A stretch of DNA of 64,000 bases from an uncultured Flavobacteriales bacterium (GTDB lineage: Bacteria; Bacteroidota; Bacteroidia; Flavobacteriales; UBA1820), in NCBI GenBank assembly GCA_959608625.1, contig CAUHQV010000001.1, forward strand, positions 1 through 64,000, written 5' to 3'. The notes below the pieces were generated by a model that did no database searches, had not been told where the DNA came from, and was given only the letters and a program-made list of their open reading frames with translations. This document shows positions 50,464-58,645 of the stretch, piece by piece. Within the stretch, counting starts at the first letter, position 1, and the number at the start of each line of letters is the position of its first letter. A program made the position numbers and the translations under genes.

Positions 50464-51594
50464 ATGAAATTCGATATAGAACAAAGCGACTCAAACTCCA
50501 AAGCCAGGGCGGGTGTGCTGCATACCGCCCACGGCGATGTGCCTACGCCCATATTCATGCCGGTGGGTACGGTAGGGAGCGTAAAAGGCGTACACCAGCG
50601 GGAGCTTTCGGACGATGTGAACGCAAAGATCATTCTGGGAAACACGTACCACCTGTACCTGCGTCCCGGTACCGACATCCTGCAAAAGGCCGGAGGACTC
50701 CACAAATTCATCGGTTGGGAGCGCCCTATCCTTACCGACAGCGGCGGTTACCAGGTGTATTCGCTTTCGGCCACCCGCAAGATAAAGGAAGAGGGAGTCC
50801 GTTTCAAATCGCATATAGACGGTTCCGTCCATTTCTTTTCCCCGGAGAGCGTGATGGACATCGAACGCAAGATAGGCGCCGATATCATCATGGCTTTCGA
50901 CGAATGCACCCCGTACCCCTGCGAATATTCCTATGCCAAGGCTTCGATGCAGATGACTCACCGCTGGCTCGACCGCTGTGTGGCCCATCTGAAAGAGAAT
51001 CCCGAACTGTACGGGTATTCCCAGGCGTTGTTCCCCATCGTGCAGGGTTCGGTCTACCCGGACTTGCGCCGTATGTCGGCCGAAAAGATCGCTTCGGTCG
51101 GGGCGGACGGGAATGCCATCGGCGGCCTTTCCGTAGGGGAACCTCATGAGATCATGTACGAGATGATCGAGGAGGTCTGCGCCATCCTGCCGGCCGACCG
51201 GCCCCGCTACCTGATGGGGGTGGGCACCCCGGTCAATATCCTGGAGGCCATATCCCGCGGGATCGATATGATGGACTGCGTGATGCCTACCCGCAACGGG
51301 CGCAACGGCATGCTGTTCACCTCGGAAGGGATTCTCAATATCAAAAACCGCAAATGGGCCGACGATTTTTCGCCTGTCGATCCCGCCGGGCATACCTGGG
51401 TCGATACGGCTTATTCCCGTGCCTACCTGCGGCACCTTTTCTCGGCAGATGAATTTTTGGGCAAACAGATCGCCTCGATACACAATTTAGGATTCTATCT
51501 CTGGCTTGTCTCCGAGGCCCGCAAGCGGATAGAGGCCGGTGATTTTGCCTTGTGGAAGGCCGAAATGGTGGAAAAACTGGATCGCAGGTTATGA
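50464..51594 (+). CDS. tgt: Queuine tRNA-ribosyltransferase without zinc cysteines
   Basis: The 376-residue Tgt swaps guanine 34 for a queuosine precursor in tRNAs with GUN anticodons. The general acid/base Asp92 (TDSGGYQVYS) and nucleophile Asp271 (MMDCVMPTRNGRNG) are present. In the C-terminal domain, the usual CxCxxC zinc site after DP is replaced by AGHTWVDT (308-315), leaving only the downstream His340 (SIHNL). So the structural zinc seems absent. Its stop overlaps lptG (ATGA), and a -7 element sits right before it. Confidence 0.93.
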   Translation: MKFDIEQSDSNSKARAGVLHTAHGDVPTPIFMPVGTVGSVKGVHQRELSDDVNAKIILGNTYHLYLRPGTDILQKAGGLHKFIGWERPILTDSGGYQVYSLSATRKIKEEGVRFKSHIDGSVHFFSPESVMDIERKIGADIIMAFDECTPYPCEYSYAKASMQMTHRWLDRCVAHLKENPELYGYSQALFPIVQGSVYPDLRRMSAEKIASVGADGNAIGGLSVGEPHEIMYEMIEEVCAILPADRPRYLMGVGTPVNILEAISRGIDMMDCVMPTRNGRNGMLFTSEGILNIKNRKWADDFSPVDPAGHTWVDTAYSRAYLRHLFSADEFLGKQIASIHNLGFYLWLVSEARKRIEAGDFALWKAEMVEKLDRRL

Positions 51595-52688
51595 AGCGGC
51601 TGAAGATACTCGACTGGTATATCCTCAAGAATTTCCTGGGCACTTTCCTGGTGACCGAGGTGGTGATCCTCGTATTGGCGGTGGTGGTCGATATGTCGGA
51701 AAAGATCGACAAATACCTCACCAACGAGGCCCCGATGATCGAGATCGTCAAGTATTACCTGAATTTCGCGCTTTATTACGGCAACATGTACATGTCGCTG
51801 GTCGTATTCCTGGCGGCGACCATTTTTACGTCCAAGTTCGCGGCCCGTTCGGAGATCATCGCCATTATGAGCGCGGGGGTGAATTACAACCGTTTCCTCC
51901 GCCCGTATCTTGTGGGGGCAACGCTTTTGATGTGCTTTTCGATGGTGATCAACAATTTCATCCTGCCGTATTCCAACGTGCGCCGTTTCGCTTTCGAGGC
52001 GAAGTATGTCAAACCCCAGCGGCAGGACTTCCAATTTGAACAGAACATCCACAAACAGGTCGGGCCGGGGCAGATGCTGTATATATACGACTGGAACATC
52101 GGTCAAAAGACCGGGCAAAAATTTGCGCTCGAACAGTACGATTCCACAGGGGCGCTGGTTCATAAATTTTCGGCGGACAATATCCGGTACGATGAAGATT
52201 CGGCCCGGTACCATATTTCTACCTTTTTCGTCCGCGACCTGAATCCCGACGGGTCGGACAATCTCAGATCGGGCTATTTGTTGGATACGATTTTCCCGTT
52301 CACCCCGGCCGATTTTACCAAAGATAAACGCATCGGGGACAAAAAAAACTCCCTCGAACTGGAAAAATTGATAAAACTGGAACAGGAGCGGGGTTCGCCG
52401 GACGTACGGGCGCTTATTACCGAAAAATACAAACGGTTCGCTCTGCCTTTTTCCTGTATTATCCTTACGCTGCTGGCGGTATCCCTCTGCTCGCGCAAGA
52501 AGCGGGGCGGGGCGGGGATCAACATCGCGGTGGGCATTGTGCTGATGGCGGCTTATTTATTCATGCTCCGTATCTTTGAAACCACCGCCGCCAAGAGTGT
52601 CGATGGGTATCCGCTTTTCTGGATATGGCTCCCCAATATCTTGTTCGCAGGGATAGCTTATTATCTGTACCGCAATGCAAAGAAGTGA
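51591..52688 (+). CDS. lptG: LptG/YjgP-type lipopolysaccharide export permease
   Basis: The 365-residue membrane protein has six predicted membrane segments, three at each end, around a periplasmic beta-jellyroll (about 125-240, KPQRQDFQFEQNIHKQVGPG). The N-terminal ILDWYILKNFLGTFLVTEVV and middle FAARSEIIAIMSAGVNYNRFLRPYLVGA, with the coupling-helix-like EIIAIMSAG, are typical of YjgP/YjgQ. With LptB2FC it extracts LPS from the inner membrane. Whether it is LptF or LptG is uncertain; Bacteroidota often have one gene of each. Confidence 0.88.
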   Translation: MKRLKILDWYILKNFLGTFLVTEVVILVLAVVVDMSEKIDKYLTNEAPMIEIVKYYLNFALYYGNMYMSLVVFLAATIFTSKFAARSEIIAIMSAGVNYNRFLRPYLVGATLLMCFSMVINNFILPYSNVRRFAFEAKYVKPQRQDFQFEQNIHKQVGPGQMLYIYDWNIGQKTGQKFALEQYDSTGALVHKFSADNIRYDEDSARYHISTFFVRDLNPDGSDNLRSGYLLDTIFPFTPADFTKDKRIGDKKNSLELEKLIKLEQERGSPDVRALITEKYKRFALPFSCIILTLLAVSLCSRKKRGGAGINIAVGIVLMAAYLFMLRIFETTAAKSVDGYPLFWIWLPNILFAGIAYYLYRNAKK

Positions 52689-53607
52689 CCATAAAGCGCA
52701 CCCGTACCTCTCCCTCCATCTCGTTATCCTGATATTCGGTTTTACCGGGATACTCGGGCGGTACATCGATACCCCGCCTACGGCCCTGACCATTTACCGT
52801 ACCGGGCTTACGTTCATCTGCCTGGGGCTTTTCATGTGGTACAAAGGCATGTCTTTCCGGGTGGGGACAAAAAACATCGTCCTGCTCCTGCTTTCGGGCG
52901 GGGTAATAGGTATACACTGGGTATTGTTCTTTTCGGCTATCAAGCAGGCCAACGTTTCGGTGACCATGGCGATGCTCGCTACGGGAGCTTTGTTCGCTTC
53001 GTTCCTCGAACCCGTATTTTATCACCGCCGCCTGCGTATCCATGAAGTCCTGTTCGGGCTGCTGGCCGTAGTGGGTATATTCGTCATATCGGGGCAGAAT
53101 TCCGATTTCCACGGCGGGATCATTACCGCATTGGCCGCCTCGTTCGTATCGGCCTGTTATTCCATCATCAACAGCAAGTGGTACCGCAAGTTTCCCAACG
53201 ATGCGGTGATGGTGTCCTTTTACGAAATGGTCGGCGCCGTGGTGGTCGTAGCCTTGGTGTTCGCCCCGACGGAAGGTTTTGTGCAGGGATTGGGAAAAGT
53301 CGACTTAAAGGATGCTTTGGGTATCCTGTTCCTGGCGATCGTATGTACTTCGTATACCAGCGTACGGATGATCCAATTGTTCCGTTACCTTTCGCCGTTC
53401 ACCGTGATGCTCAATATCAACCTCGAGCCGGTGTATGCCATGCTGATGGCGGCGGTCCTGTACCCGGACGAGCGGATGTCGGGGACTTTTTATGCCGGGG
53501 CGGCCATTATCCTTTCCACGGTAGTACTCAACGCCCTGCTGAACAATTACCGCGACCGCCGCAAGGCCAAACGCCTGGCTGCGGGGAAGGAAAAAATGGC
53601 GAATTAA
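52675..53607 (+). CDS. EamA-family (DMT) transporter
   Basis: The 310-residue protein has ten hydrophobic segments in two EamA halves, beginning [20 protein letters not shown]. It is a distinct member from the tandem pair near 42 kb; segments such as [32 protein letters not shown] and [31 protein letters not shown] are seen. It overlaps lptG by 14 bases. The substrate is unknown. Amino-acid or other metabolite export is usual for the superfamily. Confidence 0.88.
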   Translation: MQRSDHKAHPYLSLHLVILIFGFTGILGRYIDTPPTALTIYRTGLTFICLGLFMWYKGMSFRVGTKNIVLLLLSGGVIGIHWVLFFSAIKQANVSVTMAMLATGALFASFLEPVFYHRRLRIHEVLFGLLAVVGIFVISGQNSDFHGGIITALAASFVSACYSIINSKWYRKFPNDAVMVSFYEMVGAVVVVALVFAPTEGFVQGLGKVDLKDALGILFLAIVCTSYTSVRMIQLFRYLSPFTVMLNINLEPVYAMLMAAVLYPDERMSGTFYAGAAIILSTVVLNALLNNYRDRRKAKRLAAGKEKMAN

Positions 53608-53619
53608 TCCTTTTTTGCG

Positions 53620-53627
53620 TACCTTTA
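53620..53627 (+). promoter_or_regulatory. Weak -7 element for smpB
   Basis: TACCTTTA differs from TAnnTTTG at one base and ends 11 bases before the ATG at 53639. Confidence 0.35.
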
Positions 53628-53638
53628 CGATCCCTGTA

Positions 53639-54115
53639 ATGGCAGCGAACATGAAATCGAGACCCAACAACGTAAACATACAGAACAAGCGCGCTTCGTT
53701 CGAATACGAACTGCTCGACCGCTATATGGCCGGTATCGTGCTGTACGGCACCGAGATAAAATCCCTCCGATTGGGTAAAGGGCGTATCGCGGACAGTTTC
53801 TGCCAGTTCAAGGACAACGAACTGTTCATCATCAACATGAACATCGACCAGTACGACCATGCCACATATTTCAACCATGCGGCCCGGCGCGAGCGCAAAC
53901 TTTTGCTCACCCGCGCCGAACTCCGGCGCCTCGACCGTGCCGTGAAGGAAAAAGGGCTTACCATCGTCCCGTTGAAACTCTTTATCAACGACAAAGGGCT
54001 GGCCAAGATCGAGATCGCATTGGGCCGCGGGAAAAAATTGTACGACAAGCGCGAATCCATCAAGGATAAGGACGTGCGCCGGGATATGGACCGGGCTGTA
54101 AAGATCAAACTTTGA
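53639..54115 (+). CDS. smpB: SsrA-binding protein
   Basis: The 158-residue SmpB binds tmRNA and brings it to stalled ribosomes for trans-translation. Family segments are [50 protein letters not shown] and [36 protein letters not shown], and the basic C-terminal tail is intact. The start could also be the next Met at 53651. The tmRNA gene is not in the window. Confidence 0.96.
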   Translation: MAANMKSRPNNVNIQNKRASFEYELLDRYMAGIVLYGTEIKSLRLGKGRIADSFCQFKDNELFIINMNIDQYDHATYFNHAARRERKLLLTRAELRRLDRAVKEKGLTIVPLKLFINDKGLAKIEIALGRGKKLYDKRESIKDKDVRRDMDRAVKIKL

Positions 54116-54128
54116 TATTTCTACCGCG

Positions 54129-54761
54129 ATGAGAACCAAAGACAAGGTCGAATTCCTGATAAAAACGCTGGACGAACTTTATCCCGATCCCCGGATACCC
54201 CTTTCACATATCGATCCGTTTACCTTTCTGGTGGCGGTATTGCTTTCTGCCCAGACGACCGACAAGCGCGTCAATGAAGTCACCCCGGCCCTCTTTGCCA
54301 AAGGCCCTACGCCGCGGGAAATGGCGCGGCTGGAGGAGGACGAAATCATCTCCATTATCCATCCGGTAGGCCTGGCCCCGACTAAAGGGAAAAATGTAAA
54401 AGCCCTTTCGCAGATCCTGCTCGAAAAACACGACGGGCAGGTGCCCCGCACGTTCGAAGAACTGGAAGCCCTGCCGGGAGTAGGGCACAAGACGGCCTCG
54501 GTGGTCATGTCGCAGGCATTCGGCGTTCCTGCGTTCCCGGTGGATACCCATATACATCGGCTGATGCACCGCTGGGGGCTTTCTTCCGGAAAAAATGTGG
54601 TCGAGACCGAAAAAGACGCCAAACGGGTATTCCCCCGTGAGCTATGGACACGTTTGCATTTGCAGATCATCTACTACGGCCGGGAGTATTCACCTGCCCG
54701 GGGGGCCACGCTGGAAAAGGATATCATTACTGCCACGATCAATCCCAAAGCCCTGAGCTGA
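54129..54761 (+). CDS. nth: Endonuclease III lacking the Fe-S cluster
   Basis: The 210-residue HhH-GPD glycosylase/AP lyase has catalytic Lys121 in the hairpin LPGVGHKTASVVMS and catalytic Asp139 in FPVDTHIHRL, so it should remove oxidised pyrimidines and nick abasic sites. Canonical Nth ends with four cysteines binding a [4Fe-4S] cluster. Here the C-terminus reads LQIIYYGREYSPARG then TLEKDIITATINPK, and the whole protein has no Cys. Fe-S-free Nth occurs in some Bacteroidota. It follows smpB by 13 bases. Confidence 0.93.
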   Translation: MRTKDKVEFLIKTLDELYPDPRIPLSHIDPFTFLVAVLLSAQTTDKRVNEVTPALFAKGPTPREMARLEEDEIISIIHPVGLAPTKGKNVKALSQILLEKHDGQVPRTFEELEALPGVGHKTASVVMSQAFGVPAFPVDTHIHRLMHRWGLSSGKNVVETEKDAKRVFPRELWTRLHLQIIYYGREYSPARGATLEKDIITATINPKALS

Positions 54762-54802
54762 TTTTAGGGCAGATTTATGAAACGGTTTCCCGGCTAATTT
54801 AT

Positions 54803-54810
54803 TACCTTTG
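54803..54810 (+). promoter_or_regulatory. -7 promoter element for the M23-like gene
   Basis: TACCTTTG matches TAnnTTTG, 36 bases before the ATG at 54847. It overlaps a GTG (54808) that would be a false start. Confidence 0.55.
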
Positions 54811-54846
54811 TGCGTGGCACCTGAAAAAGTGCCGGATCGATACAAA

Positions 54847-55755
54847 ATGGCCGCAAAAAAGAAGGAATCAGAAGCAAAAAAAGGGAAAGAGGACCGCTTC
54901 CGCAAAAGACTGCGCAAGAAGCTCACCAACCATTTCAAGTTCATCGTATTCGACGAGGCCATGTTCCACGAGGTGTTCTCGCTGCGCCTGCGGCCGATGA
55001 ACATCGTAATCCTTCTGGCGGTGGCCACTATCGTACTGATAGGGGGAACTATTCTTCTGCTCCGCTATACCAGTTTGAAAACGTATGTGGTGACCGACGA
55101 CGTGCCGGCTCTGCGCCGCCAGACGACCGTCCTGCTTTCCCAACTGGATGCCATGGAAAACAAACTGTCCCAGAACGAGGCTTATCTGTCTGCTATGCGG
55201 GATGTATTGGCCGGGAATGTGGAACCCGAGAAACTCCAGGACTCCGTTTTTGTAGACTCTATTTCCCGGAACGCTAAAAAACATATCTGGGCCTCTCCGC
55301 AGGATTCGGCTTTCCGTACCGACGTAGAGACCCGGCAGCTCAACGCCCAGGCAAGCGGGGCCTCGGCCTCCCGCAATATGATGGTCTTTTCCACGCCGGT
55401 GCGTGGGGCTGTGATAGCGGCTCCTTACGACAAATCTTCAGACCATATGTGGATCGGCCTTTCGGCCAAAGCCAACACACCTATTTTCGCCTTGGCCCCG
55501 GGTACGGTCGTGTACCGGGAATGGACTCCCGAAAGCGGCAATGTAGTGATCATCAACCACTCGGAAAACGTCACCAGCGTATATAAGAATGTCGGGCTGA
55601 CCGAAAAGAAAGCTGGCGACCGTGTGACACAGGGCGAACTTATCGCCATGACAGGCGTCGGGGCCAATGCGACTACCGATCCGGTCATCCACTTCGAACT
55701 ATGGATCGACGGGCTTTCGGTCGATCCGCAGGACTATATCAGTTTCGGCATGTAA
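54847..55755 (+). CDS. Degenerate M23 (LytM-like) protein, membrane-anchored
   Basis: The 302-residue protein has a basic cytoplasmic N-terminus, one membrane helix (about residues 51-72), a coiled-coil-like linker (about 85-145) and a LytM/M23 fold (about 180-300). Active M23 peptidases bind zinc through HxxxD and HxH. Here HxxxD is H200...G204 (Asp lost) and HxH is V280-I-H282 (first His lost), so two of three ligands are gone. It probably regulates an amidase, as EnvC and NlpD do, rather than cutting peptidoglycan. The amidase at 46.4 kb is a possible partner. Confidence 0.85.
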   Translation: MAAKKKESEAKKGKEDRFRKRLRKKLTNHFKFIVFDEAMFHEVFSLRLRPMNIVILLAVATIVLIGGTILLLRYTSLKTYVVTDDVPALRRQTTVLLSQLDAMENKLSQNEAYLSAMRDVLAGNVEPEKLQDSVFVDSISRNAKKHIWASPQDSAFRTDVETRQLNAQASGASASRNMMVFSTPVRGAVIAAPYDKSSDHMWIGLSAKANTPIFALAPGTVVYREWTPESGNVVIINHSENVTSVYKNVGLTEKKAGDRVTQGELIAMTGVGANATTDPVIHFELWIDGLSVDPQDYISFGM

Positions 55756-55768
55756 AGGGAAGGTATCG

Positions 55769-57286
55769 ATGAAAAAATACTTTGCATCCCTATTCGCCCG
55801 CCACTGCATCAGAAAATCCGACCAGGCTGTAAACCACCCCATAGCGGCCCAAGAACGTTTATTCCGCTCGCTTCTCGAAACGGCGAAAGACACCGCTTTC
55901 GGGCGGGAGCACGGATTCGGATCCATAAAGACTTACGGCGAATTCCGTTCGAAAGTCCCCCTTCACACGTACGAACAGTTGGAACCTTACGTCAGGCGTA
56001 TTGCCGACGGAGAAAGCAATGTGCTTTGGCCCGGCCGTCCGGCTTACTTCGCCAAAACATCCGGCACTACGTCCGGCACCAAATACATCCCGTTGACTAA
56101 AAAGGGCCTCGCCTGTCAGGCGAGGGCTACGCGGGATATGCTTCTTCGCTATATCCTCCTTTCCGGCAACGTCGGTTTTGTGGGCGGGAAAATGATCTTT
56201 CTACAGGGGAGTCCTGTGCTGGAAAATAAGAACGGGATAAAGACCGGGCGTCTCTCCGGCATTGTGGCCCATTGCGTACCCTTTTACTTGCGGAGCAACC
56301 GCAAGCCTTCCTACCGGACCAACTGCATGGAGGACTGGGAAACCAAAGTGGAGGCCGTGGTCGATGAAACGGCCGGGGCGGATATGACCCTGATCTCCGG
56401 CATCCCTTCATGGCTCCAGATGTATTTTGAGCGGCTTATCGCCCGCAGCGGGAAAAAAGTGGGGGACCTTTTCCCGAATTTTTCGGTAATGGTCACCGGC
56501 GGGGTGAATTACGAACCGTACCGGGCGCGCTTCGAAGAGCTTATCGGCCGCCGTGTGGATATTTTAGAAACGTACCCGGCCTCCGAAGGATTTATCGCCG
56601 CTACGGACAGCGTCGCTACGGACGGCAGCTTGCTGCTCAATGTGGACGGAGGCCTGTTTTACGAATTCATCCCGGCCGACCGCTATGGCGAGGAAAACGC
56701 CCCGCGCCTAAGCCTTTCCGAAGTCGAGGTAGGAGTCAATTATGCAGTCGTGCTGTCGACCAATTCCGGGCTGTGGGCCTATTCGATAGGGGATACGGTG
56801 ATGTTTGCCTCTACGGCGCCTTACCGGGTGAAAGTCACGGGCCGCGTAGCCCATTATACGTCCGCATTCGGGGAGCATATCATCGCCGCCGAAGCGGAAA
56901 ATGCCGTGTCGCAGGCTGCCCGGGCGACCGGTGCGGTCGTGTCCGAATTTACCCTGGCCCCGCAGATCACTCCGCAAGAGGGGCTTCCTTACCACGAGTG
57001 GTTCATCGAATTCGGCCGGGAGCCCTCGGATATGAGCGAATTCTGCCGCCGGATAGACGAAAGCATGCAGGCGCAGAATATCTATTACCGCGACCTGATA
57101 GAAGGAGGCATACTCCGTCCGGCGGTAGTGCGCGCCCTGCCGGAAGGTTCTTTTACGGCCTATATGAAGTCGGTGGGGAAATTGGGCGGACAGAACAAAA
57201 TACCCCGCCTGTCCAACGACCGGAAGATCGCCGATGCACTTACGATCATACTGAATGATAATCCTAAAATAAAGATAGCACCATGA
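55769..57286 (+). CDS. GH3-family acyl-acid-amido-synthetase-like protein
   Basis: The 505-residue protein is recognised as GH3 (auxin-responsive promoter family), an ANL-superfamily adenylating fold. The ATP-binding loop is AKTSGTTSGTKYIPLT (about residues 96-111). The YPASEGFIAATD segment and the C-terminal GRVAHYTSAFGEHIIAAEAENAV also fit. Plant GH3 enzymes join amino acids to jasmonate or auxin; the bacterial substrate is unknown. The start at 55769 is 13 bases after the M23-like gene. Its stop overlaps purD (ATGA). Confidence 0.88.
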   Translation: MKKYFASLFARHCIRKSDQAVNHPIAAQERLFRSLLETAKDTAFGREHGFGSIKTYGEFRSKVPLHTYEQLEPYVRRIADGESNVLWPGRPAYFAKTSGTTSGTKYIPLTKKGLACQARATRDMLLRYILLSGNVGFVGGKMIFLQGSPVLENKNGIKTGRLSGIVAHCVPFYLRSNRKPSYRTNCMEDWETKVEAVVDETAGADMTLISGIPSWLQMYFERLIARSGKKVGDLFPNFSVMVTGGVNYEPYRARFEELIGRRVDILETYPASEGFIAATDSVATDGSLLLNVDGGLFYEFIPADRYGEENAPRLSLSEVEVGVNYAVVLSTNSGLWAYSIGDTVMFASTAPYRVKVTGRVAHYTSAFGEHIIAAEAENAVSQAARATGAVVSEFTLAPQITPQEGLPYHEWFIEFGREPSDMSEFCRRIDESMQAQNIYYRDLIEGGILRPAVVRALPEGSFTAYMKSVGKLGGQNKIPRLSNDRKIADALTIILNDNPKIKIAP

Positions 57287-58566
57287 ACGTTCTGATACTC
57301 GGTTCCGGGGGGCGCGAACACGCCCTGGCTTGGAAGATCGCCCAAAGCCCGCTTTGCGGGAAACTGTTCATCGCGCCCGGGAATGCGGGTACGGCACAAA
57401 CATGGACCAATCTGCCGGTGAAGGCCACCGATTTCCAGGGAATAAAAAAAGCCGTGCTGGACAACGCCGTCGATTTTGTTGTGGTAGGCCCGGAAGACCC
57501 GTTGGTAAACGGGATTTATGACTTTTTCCGAACGGATAAGCAACTCAAACATGTGGCCGTATTCGGCCCGTCTAAGCAAGGCGCCACGCTGGAAGGCAGC
57601 AAGGAATACGCCAAAGAATTCATGATGCGCCACGATATTCCGACCGCTGCCTACCGCAGTTTTACCAAGGAAAACCTGAACGAGGCCGATGCGTTCATCG
57701 ACAGCCTGCAACCGCCGTATGTGCTGAAAGCCGACGGACTGGCCGCCGGGAAGGGCGTGCTGATCCTGCCTGATGCCGCCGAGGCTAAGAAAGAACTGCG
57801 GGAGATGATCCTTGCCCAAAAATTCGGTGAGGCTTCTGCTAAAGTGGTGATCGAGGAATTCCTTTCGGGCATCGAGCTTTCGGTATTCGCCATTACCGAC
57901 GGGCACGATTATAAACTCCTGCCCACCGCTAAGGATTACAAGCGGATCGGAGAGGGGGATACCGGCCTGAACACCGGCGGAATGGGAGCCGTGTCGCCCG
58001 TACCGTTCGCCGACGAGGCTTTCATGAAAAAGATCGAAGACCGTATCGTCCGCCCGACGATAAAAGGATTGGAAAAGGACGGTATCGTCTATACCGGTTT
58101 CGTCTTTTTCGGGCTCATCAACGTGGACGGGGAACCCAAAGTGATCGAATACAACGTGCGGATGGGCGATCCGGAAACGGAGGCCGTCATCCCCCGGGTA
58201 AAAAGCGACCTGCTGGAAGCCCTTTACGCCGCAGCCCGGGGCGGACTCTCGAACGTGCGTTTCGAGATAGATTCCCGCGCGGCCGTCACCGTGGTGATGG
58301 TGTCCGGCGGATATCCGGAATCCTATGAGAAAGGCAAGGAAATCACCGGCCTTGGGCAGGTGGGGGGGAGCATCGCGTTCCACGCCGGTACTAGTCCGGC
58401 AGACGGGAAAGTGCTGACCGCCGGAGGCCGCGTATTGGCCGTGACGTCCTATGCGGACGATTTCCGGGAGGCGTTGAAGGAAAGCTACCGGAATATCGGC
58501 CGGATAAAGTTCGGCGGGGCCTATTGGCGCCGCGATATAGGCAAGGATTTGGAAAAAATGCTTTAG
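57283..58566 (+). CDS. purD: Phosphoribosylamine-glycine ligase
   Basis: The 427-residue GARS joins phosphoribosylamine and glycine with ATP in step two of purine synthesis. The N-terminal MNVLILGSGGREHALAWKI, the ATP-grasp lysine region YVLKADGLAAGKGVLIL and the late NVRMGDPETEAVIPRVKSDL are diagnostic. It overlaps the GH3 gene by 4 bases. Confidence 0.97.
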   Translation: MNVLILGSGGREHALAWKIAQSPLCGKLFIAPGNAGTAQTWTNLPVKATDFQGIKKAVLDNAVDFVVVGPEDPLVNGIYDFFRTDKQLKHVAVFGPSKQGATLEGSKEYAKEFMMRHDIPTAAYRSFTKENLNEADAFIDSLQPPYVLKADGLAAGKGVLILPDAAEAKKELREMILAQKFGEASAKVVIEEFLSGIELSVFAITDGHDYKLLPTAKDYKRIGEGDTGLNTGGMGAVSPVPFADEAFMKKIEDRIVRPTIKGLEKDGIVYTGFVFFGLINVDGEPKVIEYNVRMGDPETEAVIPRVKSDLLEALYAAARGGLSNVRFEIDSRAAVTVVMVSGGYPESYEKGKEITGLGQVGGSIAFHAGTSPADGKVLTAGGRVLAVTSYADDFREALKESYRNIGRIKFGGAYWRRDIGKDLEKML

Positions 58567-58645
58567 GGGCGGTTTCCCGGATTTGCTTGAAATATTTCCC
58601 TCGGGGAAGAAAAAGAGAACAGAAATAATAAACACAATAAGACCT

